Origin: Eucommia ulmoides | Taxonomy: Eukaryota > Streptophyta > Magnoliopsida > Garryales > Eucommiaceae | Reading direction: 5' to 3' | DNA: 64,000 bases | Assembly (NCBI GenBank): GCA_016647705.1 | Contig: CM028338.1 | Location: 22,403,577 to 22,467,576 of the forward strand | Shown here: one piece after another, positions 1 to 12,790 of the stretch | Position numbering within the stretch: position 1 is the stretch's first letter | Layout: each line of letters opens with the position of its first letter | Translations under genes and position numbers: made by a program | Notes under the pieces: model-generated | What the model was told of the DNA's origin: nothing | Databases searched by the model: none | The model's input: only the letters and a program-made list of their open reading frames with translations

Positions 1-667
1 GGAATTTAGGATTTTGTGAAATAGGGGGTGATCATGTTCTAGGTTTACCAACTAGGTTTTCTATTCAATTGTGTTTGCCTTCTTAATGCTTCCAAAATTT
101 GCCCCTACATGATATTTTGGTTGAATTGAGAACTTGGGATTTGACACTCAGGAGAGGTAATCTCAGGTTCGAACTTAGGTTAAACACAACGTAAGCTTTA
201 ATAGATAGAGAGATATTTAGAGTTTGCGTAATATATATAGTCGGGTTTAACGAATGTTTTCACCTAAATACAGGATAGGGATATCAGTATTGAAGTGATT
301 ACATATTCTCTCACTTGACGCTCGGGAGAGGTAGTGAGAGAGCAATAGCACGGGCACCTTGATTATTGAATGAACATAATTAACTAATAATTACTTAATA
401 GGATAACATGTGAATAACGAGATGAAATAAATCCCCTAGAACATTTGTGCATAGACAATCCATATTTTATTTTATTTTTGTATTTATATTTATTTTATAA
501 AAACTTAAAAATTTGGTTGCTTAAATATAGTTAAGTTACGATAATTACGATACTTAACTATAATTTAAACCAATCCCTGTGGATACAACAACTCTTACTA
601 TTCCCTATACTATTAAAACTAGACCTGTACACTCGCGGTATTATAGCAACAAAATAATTTGCTACCA
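1..667 (+). repeat. Athila-like LTR (A-LTR), 3' part
   Basis: This is the 3' portion of an LTR family that recurs at 3773, 7892, 17691, 49946, 55527 and 63245. Shared landmarks are the 'gacactcaggagaggtaa' and 'acgctcgggagaggtagtg' blocks, the AT-rich stretch, and an end in 'gctacca'. The copy ends at 667 and is followed directly by Tat-lineage polyprotein sequence with no primer-binding site. It is therefore most likely a solo LTR or the 3' LTR of an element lying to the left of the window. Confidence 0.75.
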
Positions 668-1669
668 CCCTTACTACCGATTTGATCGTTGTGGAGGATG
701 TTTATCAGGCTAGAGCTGAGAAAGAGAAAGACGCCAAAGAGGAAGACTTGAGGTTTGAGGGACGATCCACATGATTCGTGGTGGATTTTTTTCTAGAAGA
801 CAATCCAAGAATGAGAAAATAAGATCATACTCGATGCGAAAATCTCTTGGCGCAAGATTATGTGTTCCATGTTTTCAAGAAGCCTCTTGCTGAGAGGGAG
901 TCCATTACTTTTACTGAAGTAGATCTACGCAGGTCCATATCCACCATGATGATGCATTGGTGATTAACCTGCAAATTGCCAACTACAACGTGGGGCGGGT
1001 GTTGGTTGATATTGGAAACTCAGTAGAAATACTATGCCTGACCACCTTCAATGATATGGGGATCAAACTTAACCAATTGAAACTAATGGTAACCTATCTA
1101 GTTGATTTCAGATGATATACTACGAAGCCCCTCAGTTCCATCACACTATATATCACAATAGGCAAAGAGTTAAAGCATTATATCATTGACAAGTAATTCA
1201 GGGTAGTGGACTATCTCTTGGTGTTTAATACGATCATCAGAAGATCATGCCAAAATGCCTTAAAGGTTGTCATAATGATGCAACACCTGATTTTGAACTT
1301 CCTAACCCAGAAGGGCATTTGCGAGTTTTGTGGGAGCTAGAAAGTGGCCTGGGAGTGCTTTATAGCTGAAACATGGTTTGCAAAAGCACAACCCACAACA
1401 TAGCAATCAAAATATGGGAAAAACTTATTTTCCGAGGATATAACAGAATGCCTTAGAACATGGGACATCCTGGACCTCCGGGTCGAGCAACCCAACTAAC
1501 TACGACCATGTCTAGACAATAAATCGGAAAACGTTTGGATAATCTGAACGATACTCAACCAAATGATCTAGATTGGAAAATATTTCATGGGGTGCAAAAG
1601 GATTTACCTGGTTGAGCTACTAAAAGCCAGCCACGATGTGTTAACATGGTCGCATACTGATCTACCCAG
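668..1669 (+). pseudogene. Tat-lineage pol remnant: protease and start of RT
   Basis: The translation, read across several stops and frameshifts, matches the Tat/Ogre-lineage polyprotein. Around 905-1023 there is a retropepsin region, with the active-site triad motif degraded to LVDIGNS (family form LVDTGSS) after a DALVI-type lead. A degraded linker follows, and at 1634-1669 the pre-RT segment DVLTWSHTDLP (family DVFAWSHEDMPG). The frame then stops abruptly at the O-LTR start at 1670. The expected continuation of the same protein is found at 31798, on the far side of the 30-kb insertion. The gene is non-functional because of in-frame stops and the changed catalytic motif. Confidence 0.75.
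1665..1669. repeat. Left target-site duplication CCCAG
   Basis: The five bases before the O-LTR start (TGTAGACA) are CCCAG. The same five bases follow the O-LTR end at 31793-31797, as expected for 5-bp integrase duplications of LTR retrotransposons. Confidence 0.8.
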
Positions 1670-2988
1670 TGTAGACATCGTATTTTGTCCTGCCCAGTAA
1701 GTGTCGAATCTAGTACAAGATTAGATGAACTTTAAACTTAGGTTTAAAGGGAAAGAATTTGTACATGATATCACACTATATAATATACAAAAATACACAA
1801 AAACATAAGAAAAACACAAAACTATTAAATTTGACAAAATGCAATCATGTAAAAGTTTCGGGTCAACCTTAAAATTCCCATAATTTAACGGGGCCTAAAA
1901 TGACTTTACTAAAGTATGATTTTCATTAAATCATCTTTATTATAGATAAAAATTATCCACTACCCTTAAATTATAGGATATTTTAAACATATTAACCCAA
2001 TTATCTACCCCGACCTTGAAACATTTACTTTCAATGAATCTTATCGGTTTAACACCACAAACATTTATTTTATTTATGTATATTACAAAACATACAACCA
2101 ATAAATAATCCAAGAGAACTTAATCAAGTCTTGTAAAGGTCGTGACAATCCCTAAATCACAAGGGTGATTAAGGAGTTGGGCTTGATTTGGATTTACACC
2201 GAATTCAAGTAGTCTTGACAAACCACCCTAGGCCCAATGGATTAAGGACATAACCATAATTCAAATCCTACATAATAAGCCTTTAAATGATCAAGTAACC
2301 TTCCTAGAAGTTGCCTACTAAATGTCCAAGGAAGGGAACCAAGACACTTAGGGTGTAACCAACCATTATTGAAGCTAAACCGATTTGGTTCTCCACCTAA
2401 GTAAGGCATTTAATGTGCATTGAATGCACATCCCATGAAGAAATAAATTCTTAGAATGACATTGAATGTCTAGGTTCAAAGGATGTGGATATTTTTACCA
2501 AAGTGTCTTCGAGGTTAATTAGGAACTTGGAAACCAATTATCGGTTACATGGTAAGTTAACCCAATTCCATCCAAAATAAACCGAATTTATGGCCTCCAA
2601 GGAATGACACACCATCTAGAAATAAATTCAAAGTGACAATTCAATACTAGGTTCAAAGTACCTTGGATGCATTTATGATAACTTAATCTAAACAGTGAAT
2701 CTAACCAGTACTTAACACTTAAACTGAACTGGATGCGTCACATCGAGTCATAAATGCACCCATGTGCAAAGAATTTGATTGGTGAAGAAATAACGATTGG
2801 TAAAGATTTCCAATCATTAGTAATGATGGCAAATTATTACCAAATGTTTGAGAATCCTTCCTTCTACCCTAAATTTGTTTAAAGCTAAACAAAACCAAAG
2901 CATGAGACCAAGTCCCCTAGGCCAAACACTGCCTACGGAAGGCCTAGGAATGGCCTATAGATTAGTCAAATGCATAGGCGCTAAATCC

Positions 2989-2996
2989 TATAAATA
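2989..2996 (+). promoter_or_regulatory. TATA box of O-LTR copy 1
   Basis: TATAAATA, with the same position and context conserved in O-LTR copies at 12783 and 28221 (a GGCC/CCTATAAATA neighbourhood). Conservation across copies supports it as the LTR core promoter. Confidence 0.55.
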
Positions 2997-3772
2997 CAGA
3001 GGCCCTCTTCTCATTTTTTCAAGTATTGAATACCTAGATTCTCTCTCTAAACTGGAGTAATTCTCTTGGGTCTGAGGCCTCTGGAGCAAAATTTTCAAAT
3101 GAAATACTTTTGTTCTACTGAAATCCTATCCTAAAAGGTGTTCTTGAACTTCTTAGAGCAAGAACTCGAGGGAATCAACGATCACCGATCAACAATGAGC
3201 AAAGAATATTAAGGAGAAAAAGATATTAGCTACTTAGGGATGAACACATCCCCTAGGCAGGGTGTTCTTGAGTTCTTGTATAAGAGCTCAAGGAATCACT
3301 GATCATCCACTGACTAAGAAGATCAAGAAAGAGAATGATATAAACAATTAGAGAAGACCACATCCCCTAAATATGTATATTTCTTCAAAACCCCCTATAA
3401 CGTTTGTTTAAATTTGTGTATATTACTTGTACATAGCATAATCATGAGATAAGTCACTTTAATTTCATGCACATAAGATGCTTAAACAAGCAAACAAACA
3501 CTTGATTTTGTCAAGAACAACCAACCAAACATTTAATTTTTGCTATATTAACCAAACCAAATTCAAATCTTACAAAATCATTCCAAGCATCTCAAGAACA
3601 TTGAAGAACATTCAAGAGCATTCAGATATATTCAAGCATATCAAATCATCTGAGAATATATTAAGAACATGTGAGATTCAAACAGAACTTGTATCACACC
3701 ATGAGTTATGCATAGTCTCGACGATTCTCTCAAGAACATTACATCAACTCTTTAATAATTGTTAATACTAAC

Positions 3773-5183
3773 TGCTAGGTGTAATTTACCTATCTATTTC
3801 CAAACCAAACTTTTTAGTTTTCGAGTGTTATTATACTATTTTAATAGGTTTTAATATGCTTTTATTATTTTTGTATTAAAATAGGTGTATGGGGGTGAAA
3901 AGGGATGAAAATAGATCATAAATAATCAAATTGGATCAAGAACGGTGGAAGAATGGTGGGAAAACAAGCATAAGGGCAAAATTCAAACCAGTAGCCCACC
4001 ACCGAGACGTCCAGACCACCGTCGCAGAGGTCAATATGCAGAGAAGGAAATTTGGTTGCTAAAATCCCACTGCCAAGGTGGTGAAACAATAGTATGGTCT
4101 CTACTTCTACCACTCAGTCCACCGCCGAGGCCATGATCAAACCAACTTAACCACCCCAAAAGCGGTAACTCTGTACACACTTTAGATATTTATTTAGATA
4201 TTTTTGAGCCCTATATCTTCCTCCTCTCCTCTATTTCATCCATAAGAGACTCCTAGGGTTAGAATAGGGTTGAGAGATTTTCGGGGAATGCTCCACCAAA
4301 CCGAAGGAGAAGATTACAAGGTGAAGAAGCAGAAGCGATCTAGGAACGATTTTAGTTCCAAATCTTTGGACTAAGGATAGTTTCTCTGGTTTCTTTCATT
4401 ATTTCTTAATTTCGGATTATGGTTTGAGCATGTTTAGCTCGTTTATCATTGTATATACAGTTATTGCTGTTAGCTAAATGGATATTGTCTAGGGATTACC
4501 ATAATTTATGAATATGTGATTTTGAAATCGGTGGTTCGTTAATAGTTGTTCTTCATTATTTGATTGTGTTTTCCGTGTTTGTATTTCAATTATATGCTTG
4601 TTTAGGTATATTGAGAAATCTGGGTTTGACACTCGGGAGAAGTAATCCCGGATTCGGACTAGGGTTTAAACACAACGCGATGATCTAATAACCTGGGAGG
4701 GAGTTAGAGAGTGTGAAATCAAAGATGTTGGAGCAAGACTCATGTGACTATGTGTTCTAAAAAATGATAGACGGGGACTTCGGTATTAACGTGAAGTCAC
4801 ATATTCATTTACTTGTCACTCGGGAGAGGGAGTAATTGAGTTTACGATACAGAAATTGTCAGATAACTCGAATATCATTAACGTAAGTCAAATGAGATCA
4901 AACACATATTTGTAAACGAAGTTAATTCCTAGGTAATTCATTCCCTTAAACATACAATATTAGTAATATAGTATAATTAGATAAATTAGCATTTAGTATT
5001 AGTATACTATTAATTATAAACTTCATTTTTTGTCGCCTAAATAAAATTAGGTTATGATAATTATGGTACTCGACAATATTCTCAACCAATTCCCGTGGAA
5101 ACAATAACCCCTACTCTTCCCACTCTACTAAAACTTGACCCGTACACTTGTGGTGAAAGTGGCGTCGTGAAATTCCCCTACCA
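3773..5183 (+). repeat. 5' LTR of the Athila-like element
   Basis: 1411 bp, beginning TGCTAGGTG and ending CCCTACCA. It is closely similar to 7892-9304 along its whole length. It carries a GC-rich block (about 3980-4135) just upstream of a TATA-like 'cctatatcttcc' near 4210. Confidence 0.9.
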
Positions 5184-5189
5184 AGTTTT

Positions 5190-5208
5190 GGGCGCCGTTG
5201 TCGGGGAT
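5190..5208 (+). other. Primer-binding site (tRNA-Asp type)
   Basis: The sequence GGGCGCCGTTGTCGGGGAT lies six bases after the LTR end. It matches the complement of the plant tRNA-Asp 3' end (TGGCGCCGTTGCCGGGGAT) except for the first base and one C-to-T change. This primer is typical of Athila-type elements. Confidence 0.85.
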
Positions 5209-5379
5209 TGGTTTTTAGATTATTGTTGATATTGTAAGTAAATAACTTGATTTTAATTTAGGCATATATATTGTTTATAAGTTTTCTTTTTAGTTTTGTT
5301 TTGTTTTACGAGGTGCTTGAGGATGGATCATCGATAAGTCCTCATTTGTTTTTTTCAACAAGATTCCGAGCCATTCTAT

Positions 5380-5840
5380 TGTACTTGGGATCGTTACAAC
5401 GAGCTGATATTTCGGTTCCCAAATTATGATTTCCCAAGGGAGTGCCAACTCTTGAATTTCCTCGATGGGTTACAAGCTGCAACTAGAATATGGATGGAAG
5501 GAGGAAATGCTAGCACCTCGTTCAACGATCAAATCGTGGATGAAGCCCTTTGGTTGTTGGAGGAAATGGTGGCCCTTGATTATGAGAGTTGAAATCATTC
5601 GCCAAGTCACCAAAGCTTGGGGGATTTTTCCAACACCATGGGTACCATGGATTGAAATTTTGATTCAAGATGAGAAGTCTTTCCTTGCCTTAGAAGACGT
5701 GTTCACTACAGTTATGGAGGAAACTCAGAGATTCTTGAGGGAGACGAATAACAGGATTAACGAGCACAAAGATCGTCTTGTTTATATTGAGAAGGTCTGC
5801 GCCGACATCGATGTGACCGTAACGTATTTGCAAATATAAA
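5380..5840 (+). pseudogene. Athila-type gag remnant
   Basis: From about 5380 to 5640 one frame reads as Athila gag: 'WDRYNELIFRFPNYDFP', then 'NFLDGLQAATRIWM', then 'ALWLLEEMVALDYES'. The family versions are WERFKDLLRKCPHHGFP, FYNGLNPQTRTMVD and YELLEEMASNNYQW. A shift near 5640 leads into a helical segment (FTTVMEETQRFL ... NNRINEHKDRLVYIE, to 5840), which resembles the coiled-coil tail of Athila gag. The start and the remainder of gag are missing, as is all of pol. It could at most supply a gag fragment. Confidence 0.65.
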
Positions 5841-6343
5841 TCGGTCATCTTCTTTGCTATGTTGAGTCCGAGCCAGATGCGGTGGCACTAAGAAACATGC
5901 ATGTCACATTCGAAATGTGAAAGCCATTGTGAGAAACCGAATACAAGCAGGAGGGGCTTGGGAGAATTCATTGATGAAGATTCGAATGAAAAGAGAACCC
6001 AAGTATAGATTGGCGATGGAGATTCACATATTGATCGTTGTGAGTTTTCACCATTTGAATTCTAATTAGTGACGCTGCCATCGATCCAAGACGATCGCAT
6101 CTATGAGGATCCGATGTGGCACACCTATCCTACCCCGTTTCCAACTCAATTCATTCATGCCAACCAAGCAAATAAATCGGAGCTGAGTCGAGTTGAAAGA
6201 TCGAGCCATTCAATGCCTTATGTCGCCAGTCTTGAGGGCATATTAAATCAAGACCCGTACATGGTGCTGTTTGACACGTACTATGGGTGGAAGCCATTAT
6301 TTGATGAGCCGTTCTCCGTGTCAGGCCGAGGACAATAAACTAT

Positions 6344-6365
6344 GCGCTTTTTGGGAGGCAACCCA
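6344..6365 (+). other. Conserved GGGAGGCAACCCA motif of Athila-type elements
   Basis: A GGGAGGCAACCCA box preceded by GCGCTTTTT. From memory, this motif recurs in plant Athila-type elements downstream of the coding region; its function is unknown to me. The GGG...CCC arms could form a short hairpin (GGGaggcaaCCC). Confidence 0.5.
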
Positions 6366-7876
6366 AGGTAAAAAATAAATTAAATCTGTTACAGCCAACT
6401 TGATTTGGAGGCGAGATTATCTTGCTTCCCAGGTATGTGTTCTAAACTCCCTTCGTTAGCATGCTATATTTCGTATGTTGAGAATGATGATTGGGTCGTT
6501 GAGGACACTGTCCGTTTTAAGTTTGGCGGTGATGTGTAGTATGTAGTATGTTAGTTATGTTTTATTGTTTTATCGTATTGCATGTTTGTTTAGTGTCAAA
6601 TGCTTTTGCATTGTTGTTGTTGCATGCTAAGTTTTGTATTCATTGGGGTCATTACCCAATGATGATATTACCCCCTGGTTGTTTTTTGAGGTCAAGGGTA
6701 ATACCCATGCACGTGTGTTCTGTGTGCTTGACAATGTGTTTTGGTGAAAGTTATTGTGGATCCTAATTTGCACAAGCACGTAGACTCGATGTATTTCTAT
6801 TCAATTGATTTGAGGCTAATTATCGATTAGCCAAACTCATGATAATTGAAGGATTCTAGAACCTAATTGAGGGGAAGCTTGAGGTGAAATCCTAGGCGAG
6901 GTAGTTTAGGAGATATGATTTTGGCATCCATTTTTTGTCGCTTGAGCCTTTTAAGCCTACCATGTTATATGTTTATCCCTCATTTCGAAACCTATAATGT
7001 CATTTTAATTCTAAACACATAACAAATACTCTGTCCAATTGATCTTTTTCTAAACCTATATTGTTGAATTAAAGGCACAATTTGAGTAATCAAGTTAGCA
7101 TTCGTATATACTGGTTGATGTGAGCGGTTGGGTTTAGGGTTAACTTCTGATTGGTTCGGTATTTGAGTACTCACTTGTCGCTTTTCTTTCGTTTTAACCA
7201 CACCCGTGAAATTCTAAAAATTGAATAAGTTTGGGGGTGTGATACATTAAAACAAATATAAAATATAAATATAGTTACATTTCGTTTCTTTTGACAAGTG
7301 AGTACATCGATCTTAAATGATTGTTTGGGATTGTTTCCAATTTATCCATGGGGGTTTGAGAGTGAGTGTGTCAAGCGTTGAGCCTTGGGTAACGTTAAGT
7401 TAACAACGTCAACCCGTTTTCTATTCTGAAATACCCTTGGCCAAATATTCCAAAATTGAACCAAGTCCTTCTGATCTTTATGAACTACTCAGCCTACATT
7501 AGTGGAGAGTGAAACCCAATCAGGCATATGGATATCCTAGTCCTTTACGGTTAAAGTCATGAGTTTCGTTAGTCGATAATCCAATCCGTTCTTAGATAGC
7601 TATATTATTGAGTCTCGCACACACACGTTGAAAGGATCTAGAATGGAATTTACCATTATTGAATGTCGAAATTCTAGAATACCACATGGTGCATTTTACC
7701 ACCTGAACTCGATAAGATTGGGGGTTGTTTAGGGGAAAATGACTTGGTCGATAGAGAATTCAAAACTCCCATATCGTTATGTTTAGATTGTTGGTGTTTA
7801 GGTTGTTCATATTATTTAATATAGTCATGTTTTTCTATTTTAGTGTGAGTGTTTTGCTCGAGACTAGCAAAATTCC

Positions 7877-7891
7877 AAGTTTAGGGGTATT
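7877..7891 (+). other. Polypurine tract before the 3' LTR
   Basis: 'aagtttaggggtatt' abuts the 3' LTR start at 7892. A second, purine-richer copy (aagtttgggggtg) lies at 7227-7239, about 650 bp upstream, as in Athila-like elements with a spacer before the LTR. Confidence 0.6.
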
Positions 7892-9304
7892 TAATAGGTG
7901 TAATTTACCTATCTATTTCCAAACCGAACTTGTTAGTTTTTTAGTGTTATTATAATATTTTAATGCATTTTAATATGTTTTTGTTCTTTTTGTATTAAAC
8001 TAGGTGTGTGGGGTTAAAGGGGATGAAAACAGATCATAAATGATCAAATCGGATCAAGAACAATGGAAGAACAGTGGGAAAACAAGCATAAGGGCAAAAT
8101 TCAGACCAGCAACCCACCGCCGCGATGGTCAATATGCAGAGAAGGCCATTTTGTTTCTTAAAACCCACCTCCAAGGCGGTGAAACAACATCAAGGTCTCT
8201 CCTTCCACCGCTGAGTCCACCGCCATGGCCGTGATCAAACCGACTTAACCACCACCGCAACAGTGAAACCCACTGCAGCGGTGGTGACTCTGCACACACT
8301 TTAGATATTTATTTCGATATTTTTGTTCCCTATATATTTATCCTCTCCTCTATTTCGGCCATACGAGAGATCCTAGAGTTAGAATAGGGTTGAGAGGGTT
8401 TTGGGGGAATGCTCCACCAAATCCGAAGGAGAATATTACAAGGCGAAGAAGGAGAAGCGATCTCGGAATGGTTTTAGCGCCAAATATTTGAACTAAGTCT
8501 AGTTTCTCTCCTTTCTTTCATTATTTCTTAACTTCAGATTATGGTTTGAGCATGTTTAGCTCATTTATCATTGTATACGATTATGGCCGTTAGTTAAATG
8601 GATATTGTCTAGGTATTATTATAATTTATGAAAATGTGATTTTGAAATTGGTGTTTCATTAATAGTTGTTCTTCATTATTTGATTGTGTTTGTCGTGCTT
8701 ATATTTCCATTATATGCTTGTTTAGGTATATTGAGAAATCGGGGTTTGACACTCGGGAGAGGTAACCCCAGATTTGGACTAGGGTTTAAACATAACGTGA
8801 CAATCTAATAACCTGGGAGGGAGTTAGAGAGTGTGCAATGAATGACGTTGGGGCAAGACTCATGTGACTATGTGTTCTAAGAAAATGCTAGAGGGGAACT
8901 TCGGCGTTAAGGCGAAGTCACATATTCATTCACTTATCACTCGGGAGAGGGAGTGAATGAGTTTACAATACAGAGATTATTAGATAAGTTGAACACTGTT
9001 AATGTTAGTCAAACGAGATCAAACACATATTTATAAACAAAGTTAATCCCTAGATAATTCATTCCCTTAAACATCTCATATTAGTAATATAGTATAATTA
9101 TATAAATTAATATTTAGTATTAGTATACTATTAATTATAAACTTCATTTTTTAACGCCTAAATAAAATTAGGTTATGATAATTATGGTATTCGACAATAT
9201 TCTCAACCAATCCTTACGGAAACGAGAACCCCTACTCTTCCCACTCTACTAAAACTTGACCCGTACACTTGCGGTGAAAGTGGCGACATGAAATTCCACT
9301 ACCA
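7892..9304 (+). repeat. 3' LTR of the Athila-like element
   Basis: 1413 bp. It begins TAATAGGTG (TG changed to TA) and ends CACTACCA, followed by the duplication CTAAC. It is near identical in order to 3773-5183, with scattered transitions. A TATA-like 'ccctatatatttatcc' is near 8328. Confidence 0.9.
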
Positions 9305-9552
9305 CTAACTATACAAGTACTAATAATCGAATTTACTTTCTGCTACACTGACAAACCCTATTGGTTAAGAACTCGGGATACAGGGAGGGATTCTATTCCT
9401 TATGGAATAGGTGTGATTCTTCTTTAGAAACCTTTCCAGGTTCCTTTGTTACGTGTAGGACTGCCAAAAATATATGGAATTGCTTTTTCTTTTTCAATTA
9501 ACGATTTACACACTAATACTAACTCACCAAAACAAAAGAGTTTGTTTAAAGT

Positions 9553-10583
9553 TGTTGTTGTCGGATTTTGGGTGACCTCAACTGTATGGTTCGATCAACT
9601 CTGGTAGAGATAGAGTGGTCTGGAATAGAGGTCTTCAATCTATAGAGCTTCCTATCTGTGCAAAGGTCCCTGGCCGAGAAGGAACGGGCCCGAATTGGAA
9701 TTGCCCCAAAAGCCTTCTGGTTTGGGAAGAAGATGATAGAAGTACCTTGTGACTCGAGGAAAAGTAAATCGGGGCTTGAAATAAAGCAGATCCGAGATGG
9801 GGAGCACTTGGAAACCTGCACAAAGGACTTGCTGGGATGGTCTCGGCGTGTCCCTTCCGGTGTAAGAATCAACGTACAAGGGGATAATTTTATAAAGAAG
9901 CTACCAAGAAGAGAGAGAAAAATTCATCCACCTATGGGCAATAGTATTCCCTCCTTTATATAGGTATGGAATGGATTGGCTTAAGGGCTTAAGTATGGAT
10001 TACTGTCTCTTCAATATCACATCAATGTACCATCTTAGTATGTAGCCAATGAGAAAGTGACAAGGAACCTTTTAATTTGGCCATATTTGGGGACATTTGT
10101 AGATATTTTGTGATATGTATAGATATTTTGGGGATATTTAGGGACATTTGCGGATATTTATAGACATTTGGGGATATTTGTAGTTGGGGAAATGAACCAG
10201 CCCACAAACTGAGGAAGACACATTCCTATTGTACCCAAGATGGGAAACTCGAGTCTTGCCATTCCTGGATAGCTGGAGATGGGAGGGGGGGTTATGAGGG
10301 GTTTTTTTCCCTGCCCTTCTCGGATAGCTGGAGACGAGAATGGGGTCTTGTTGAGGAGCTTGTGGAGTTGATTTCTGGGATGGGCAATGTCACTGTTGAT
10401 TTCTCGCCTGCCCTTCATAGAGGGAGTTGAGGCCTTTGGGATGGTTGGCATGGATAGAGAAGTTCCTCTGCTTGGTGCAATCTTCACACTTAATCCTTGG
10501 TATAACTTGATCTTTATGGGGAGTTGTCGATACGTGGCGGTCTTCAATTGGTTACATTAGGGTGACCATTTTTACATTTATCA
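9553..10583 (-). mobile_element. Solo Tat/Retand-type LTR
   Basis: 1031 bp bounded by TG...CA and a perfect duplication AAAGT (9548-9552 and 10584-10588). It interrupts O-LTR copy 1 at a position that is continuous in copies at 13730 and 30800. On the minus strand it has a TATA box (9955-9963) and then a U5-like region with a 'cttacaccggaaggg' block resembling Tat-lineage LTRs. The + strand at 10080-10190 has a degenerate 'ggggatatttgtagacattt' repeat, lying in U3. No internal region is present. Confidence 0.75.
10080..10190. repeat. Short degenerate tandem repeat within the solo LTR
   Basis: About eight imperfect copies of a 12-16 bp unit around 'gggGATATTTgtagACATTT'. It lies upstream of the minus-strand TATA box of the solo LTR at 9553-10583. 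Confidence 0.6.
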
Positions 10584-12220
10584 AAAGTGTTATTGACAAA
10601 ATCATATAGTTTTATGTACATATCGTGTTTTGATTTAGGTTTGTTCACAACTTAAAATCAATTAATAATAAACCTCATTAAGGTTATGATTCAGGTTGTT
10701 CACAACTTTAAAAACTGTAAAAAAAATAACCAACTAAGGTTGTTATTCAGTTTGTTCACAACCAAAACAAACTAATAATCAACTAAAATTAAGTAAAGCA
10801 AACCAACCTTTAACTGAAACCAATGCAGTCTGCCAATTTTCAACTTAAACAGGATGAACTACGTTTAACCTGATATTTGGTAACAACCTAAAGTATGTAG
10901 GCAATCCATAAGATTTTGATCATACCTTTAATAATAAACCACATCCTTTACCCTAACCAGAATGAACTATGTAAAGACCTGATTCTCATTCGAGATACAT
11001 ACGCAACCTACATGCGGGTTTGGTCGCGTATCTAAACAATTTAGTTTTAGTTTGCTTTTCATTTAGTATAGCTCGTATTTTAATATTTTTTTGCCTATAT
11101 ATAAACTGTTATTGGGTGTCGCTGACAAGTAGTAATTGTAGTATTTACTTGCTTTCCACTACAACATGACAAAATACATAAAAAGAGGAACACTTTTAAA
11201 AATAAATTATTCTTGTTTAAGTAATCAAATAAAACTATTTGGATCTTGTTTAATACTTAATATCTATTTAGACTGAGGTACAGTATGTGGACACTACATT
11301 TTATCTCGCCCAGTGAGTATCGAATCGAGTACAAGTTCAGATAAATTTTCAACTTGGGTTTAAGGGGAATGGATTTTTATCTAAGATAAAAATATACAAT
11401 ATACAAAAATGACTGAAAACATAACGAAAATGCATAAATGTTGAGTTTGACAAAATACAACTAAGTGAACGTTTTGGGTCAACCACGAAATTCCAATGAT
11501 TTAAAGAGGTCTAAAATGACTTTACTAGGGTTTGGATTTCATAAAATAATATTTAGTATAGATAAATATTAATCACTCCCCCTAAATTATAGTACATTTC
11601 AAACAATTAACTCAATTACCTACCCCGACCTTGAAATATTTACAACCCCTAAATCTTATCAAATTTAACACCTAAAACATCCACTTCATTGATGCATATT
11701 ACATAACACTCTAACAAGAAAAAATCCTATGAACCTCAATCAAGGCATGGAAAGCTCATGAAAAATCCCTAAGAATTGGGCTTTACTTGAATTTACAACA
11801 AATCCAAGCAGTCTTGACAAACCACCCTAGGCAAAAGAAATCAAGGGTCTAACAATCATTTAAGGCCCAAAAATACAGACTTATAATGACCAATGAGCAT
11901 TCCTAGATGTTTCCTACCAAATTGAAAGGGAAGGGAACAAATACACTCAGGACACAATAAACCGTTATTGAAACTAAACTGATTCGGTTTGCCATCTAAG
12001 CAAAACATTCAATGAGCATTGAATGCCCATCCCATGAAGAATTAAATGATTAGGATGACATGTAAATATTACATTCAAGGTATCTAGATATTTTAAGAAA
12101 AATATCTTAGAAACCATCCGAAAGTCTTGAATCGGGACGATCCATTACCGAAACGAAACTGGATGAGTAACCTACAAGCAATGCATTAAATGCATATCCC
12201 ATCAATAATAAAATTCTTGG

Positions 12221-12245
12221 TATGGTATGGTATGGTATGGTATGG
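12221..12245. repeat. (TATGG)5 microsatellite
   Basis: Five perfect TATGG units inside O-LTR copy 2. They are absent from the matching part of copies 1 and 4, so they are a private expansion. Confidence 0.9.
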
Positions 12246-12782
12246 ATAGCTTCAAAGGTTCTAGATATTTTCAAAAAATTATCTAAGGGTAACTAGGCAA
12301 CCTAGAAACCAAACGATGATTACAAGGTACGATAACCCGATTCCTTCCGAAATGAACCGAATGTATGGCCTTCAAGTCATGACTCATCACTTTTCATTAT
12401 ATGCAAAGTTACACCTAAGGACGCGATACAATGCTCCTTGGATGCATTTATGATAACCAAACCGAAATAGTGGATCTAACTGGTATTTAGCCCCTAAACC
12501 GAACCGAATCCATCCTATAAAGTCATAAATGTGCCCATGTGCAACAAATTTCATTGGTGGAGAGGTAATGATTGGAAATCATTCGTAATGATTACCAATG
12601 AATGCCAAAGATTTGAAAAGATTTGGTAATCATTACCAAATCTTTAAGAATACAACCTTTTCCCCTAAATTCATTCGAAGCCAAACCAAACCAATACAGG
12701 GAAACAAGTACCCTAGGCCAAACACTACCCAGGTAACACCCTGGTATTACTTGCACATTAGTCAATGCGTAGGCCCAGGGCC

Positions 12783-12790
12783 TATAAATA
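12783..12790 (+). promoter_or_regulatory. TATA box of O-LTR copy 2
   Basis: TATAAATA in the same context as 2989 and 28221. Confidence 0.55.

Larger units (their letters stand above)
3773..9304 (+). mobile_element. Short Athila-like element (gag remnant only)
   Basis: This is a complete insertion: two direct LTRs (3773-5183 and 7892-9304), a primer-binding site matching the tRNA-Asp 3' end, a polypurine tract and a perfect 5-bp duplication CTAAC (3768-3772 and 9305-9309). The internal region is only ~2.7 kb, with a degraded gag and no protease, RT, RNase H, integrase or env. It is thus a non-autonomous derivative that would need enzymes from a relative. A related uninterrupted target occurs at about 30441-30530 in O-LTR copy 4. 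Confidence 0.9.
1670..11285 (+). repeat. O-LTR copy 1, interrupted and 3'-truncated
   Basis: This copy aligns with copy 2 (11286-14664): same start (TGTAGACA against TGTGGACA), the same 'taccccgaccttgaa' block, a TATA box (2989) and the CTACGT-motif block near 10859. It is broken by the Athila-like element at 3773-9304 and the solo LTR at 9553-10583. It stops at 'gactgaggtacagta' (11285), where copy 2 begins. The last ~380 bp present in copies 2 and 4 are missing. Without the insertions it is about 3.05 kb. Confidence 0.75.

Noticed and set aside
9546..9872. 108-codon minus frame as a gene
   Set aside because: It lies inside a solo LTR bounded by AAAGT duplications, downstream of its TATA box. 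It shows no domain and is best read as U5 sequence.
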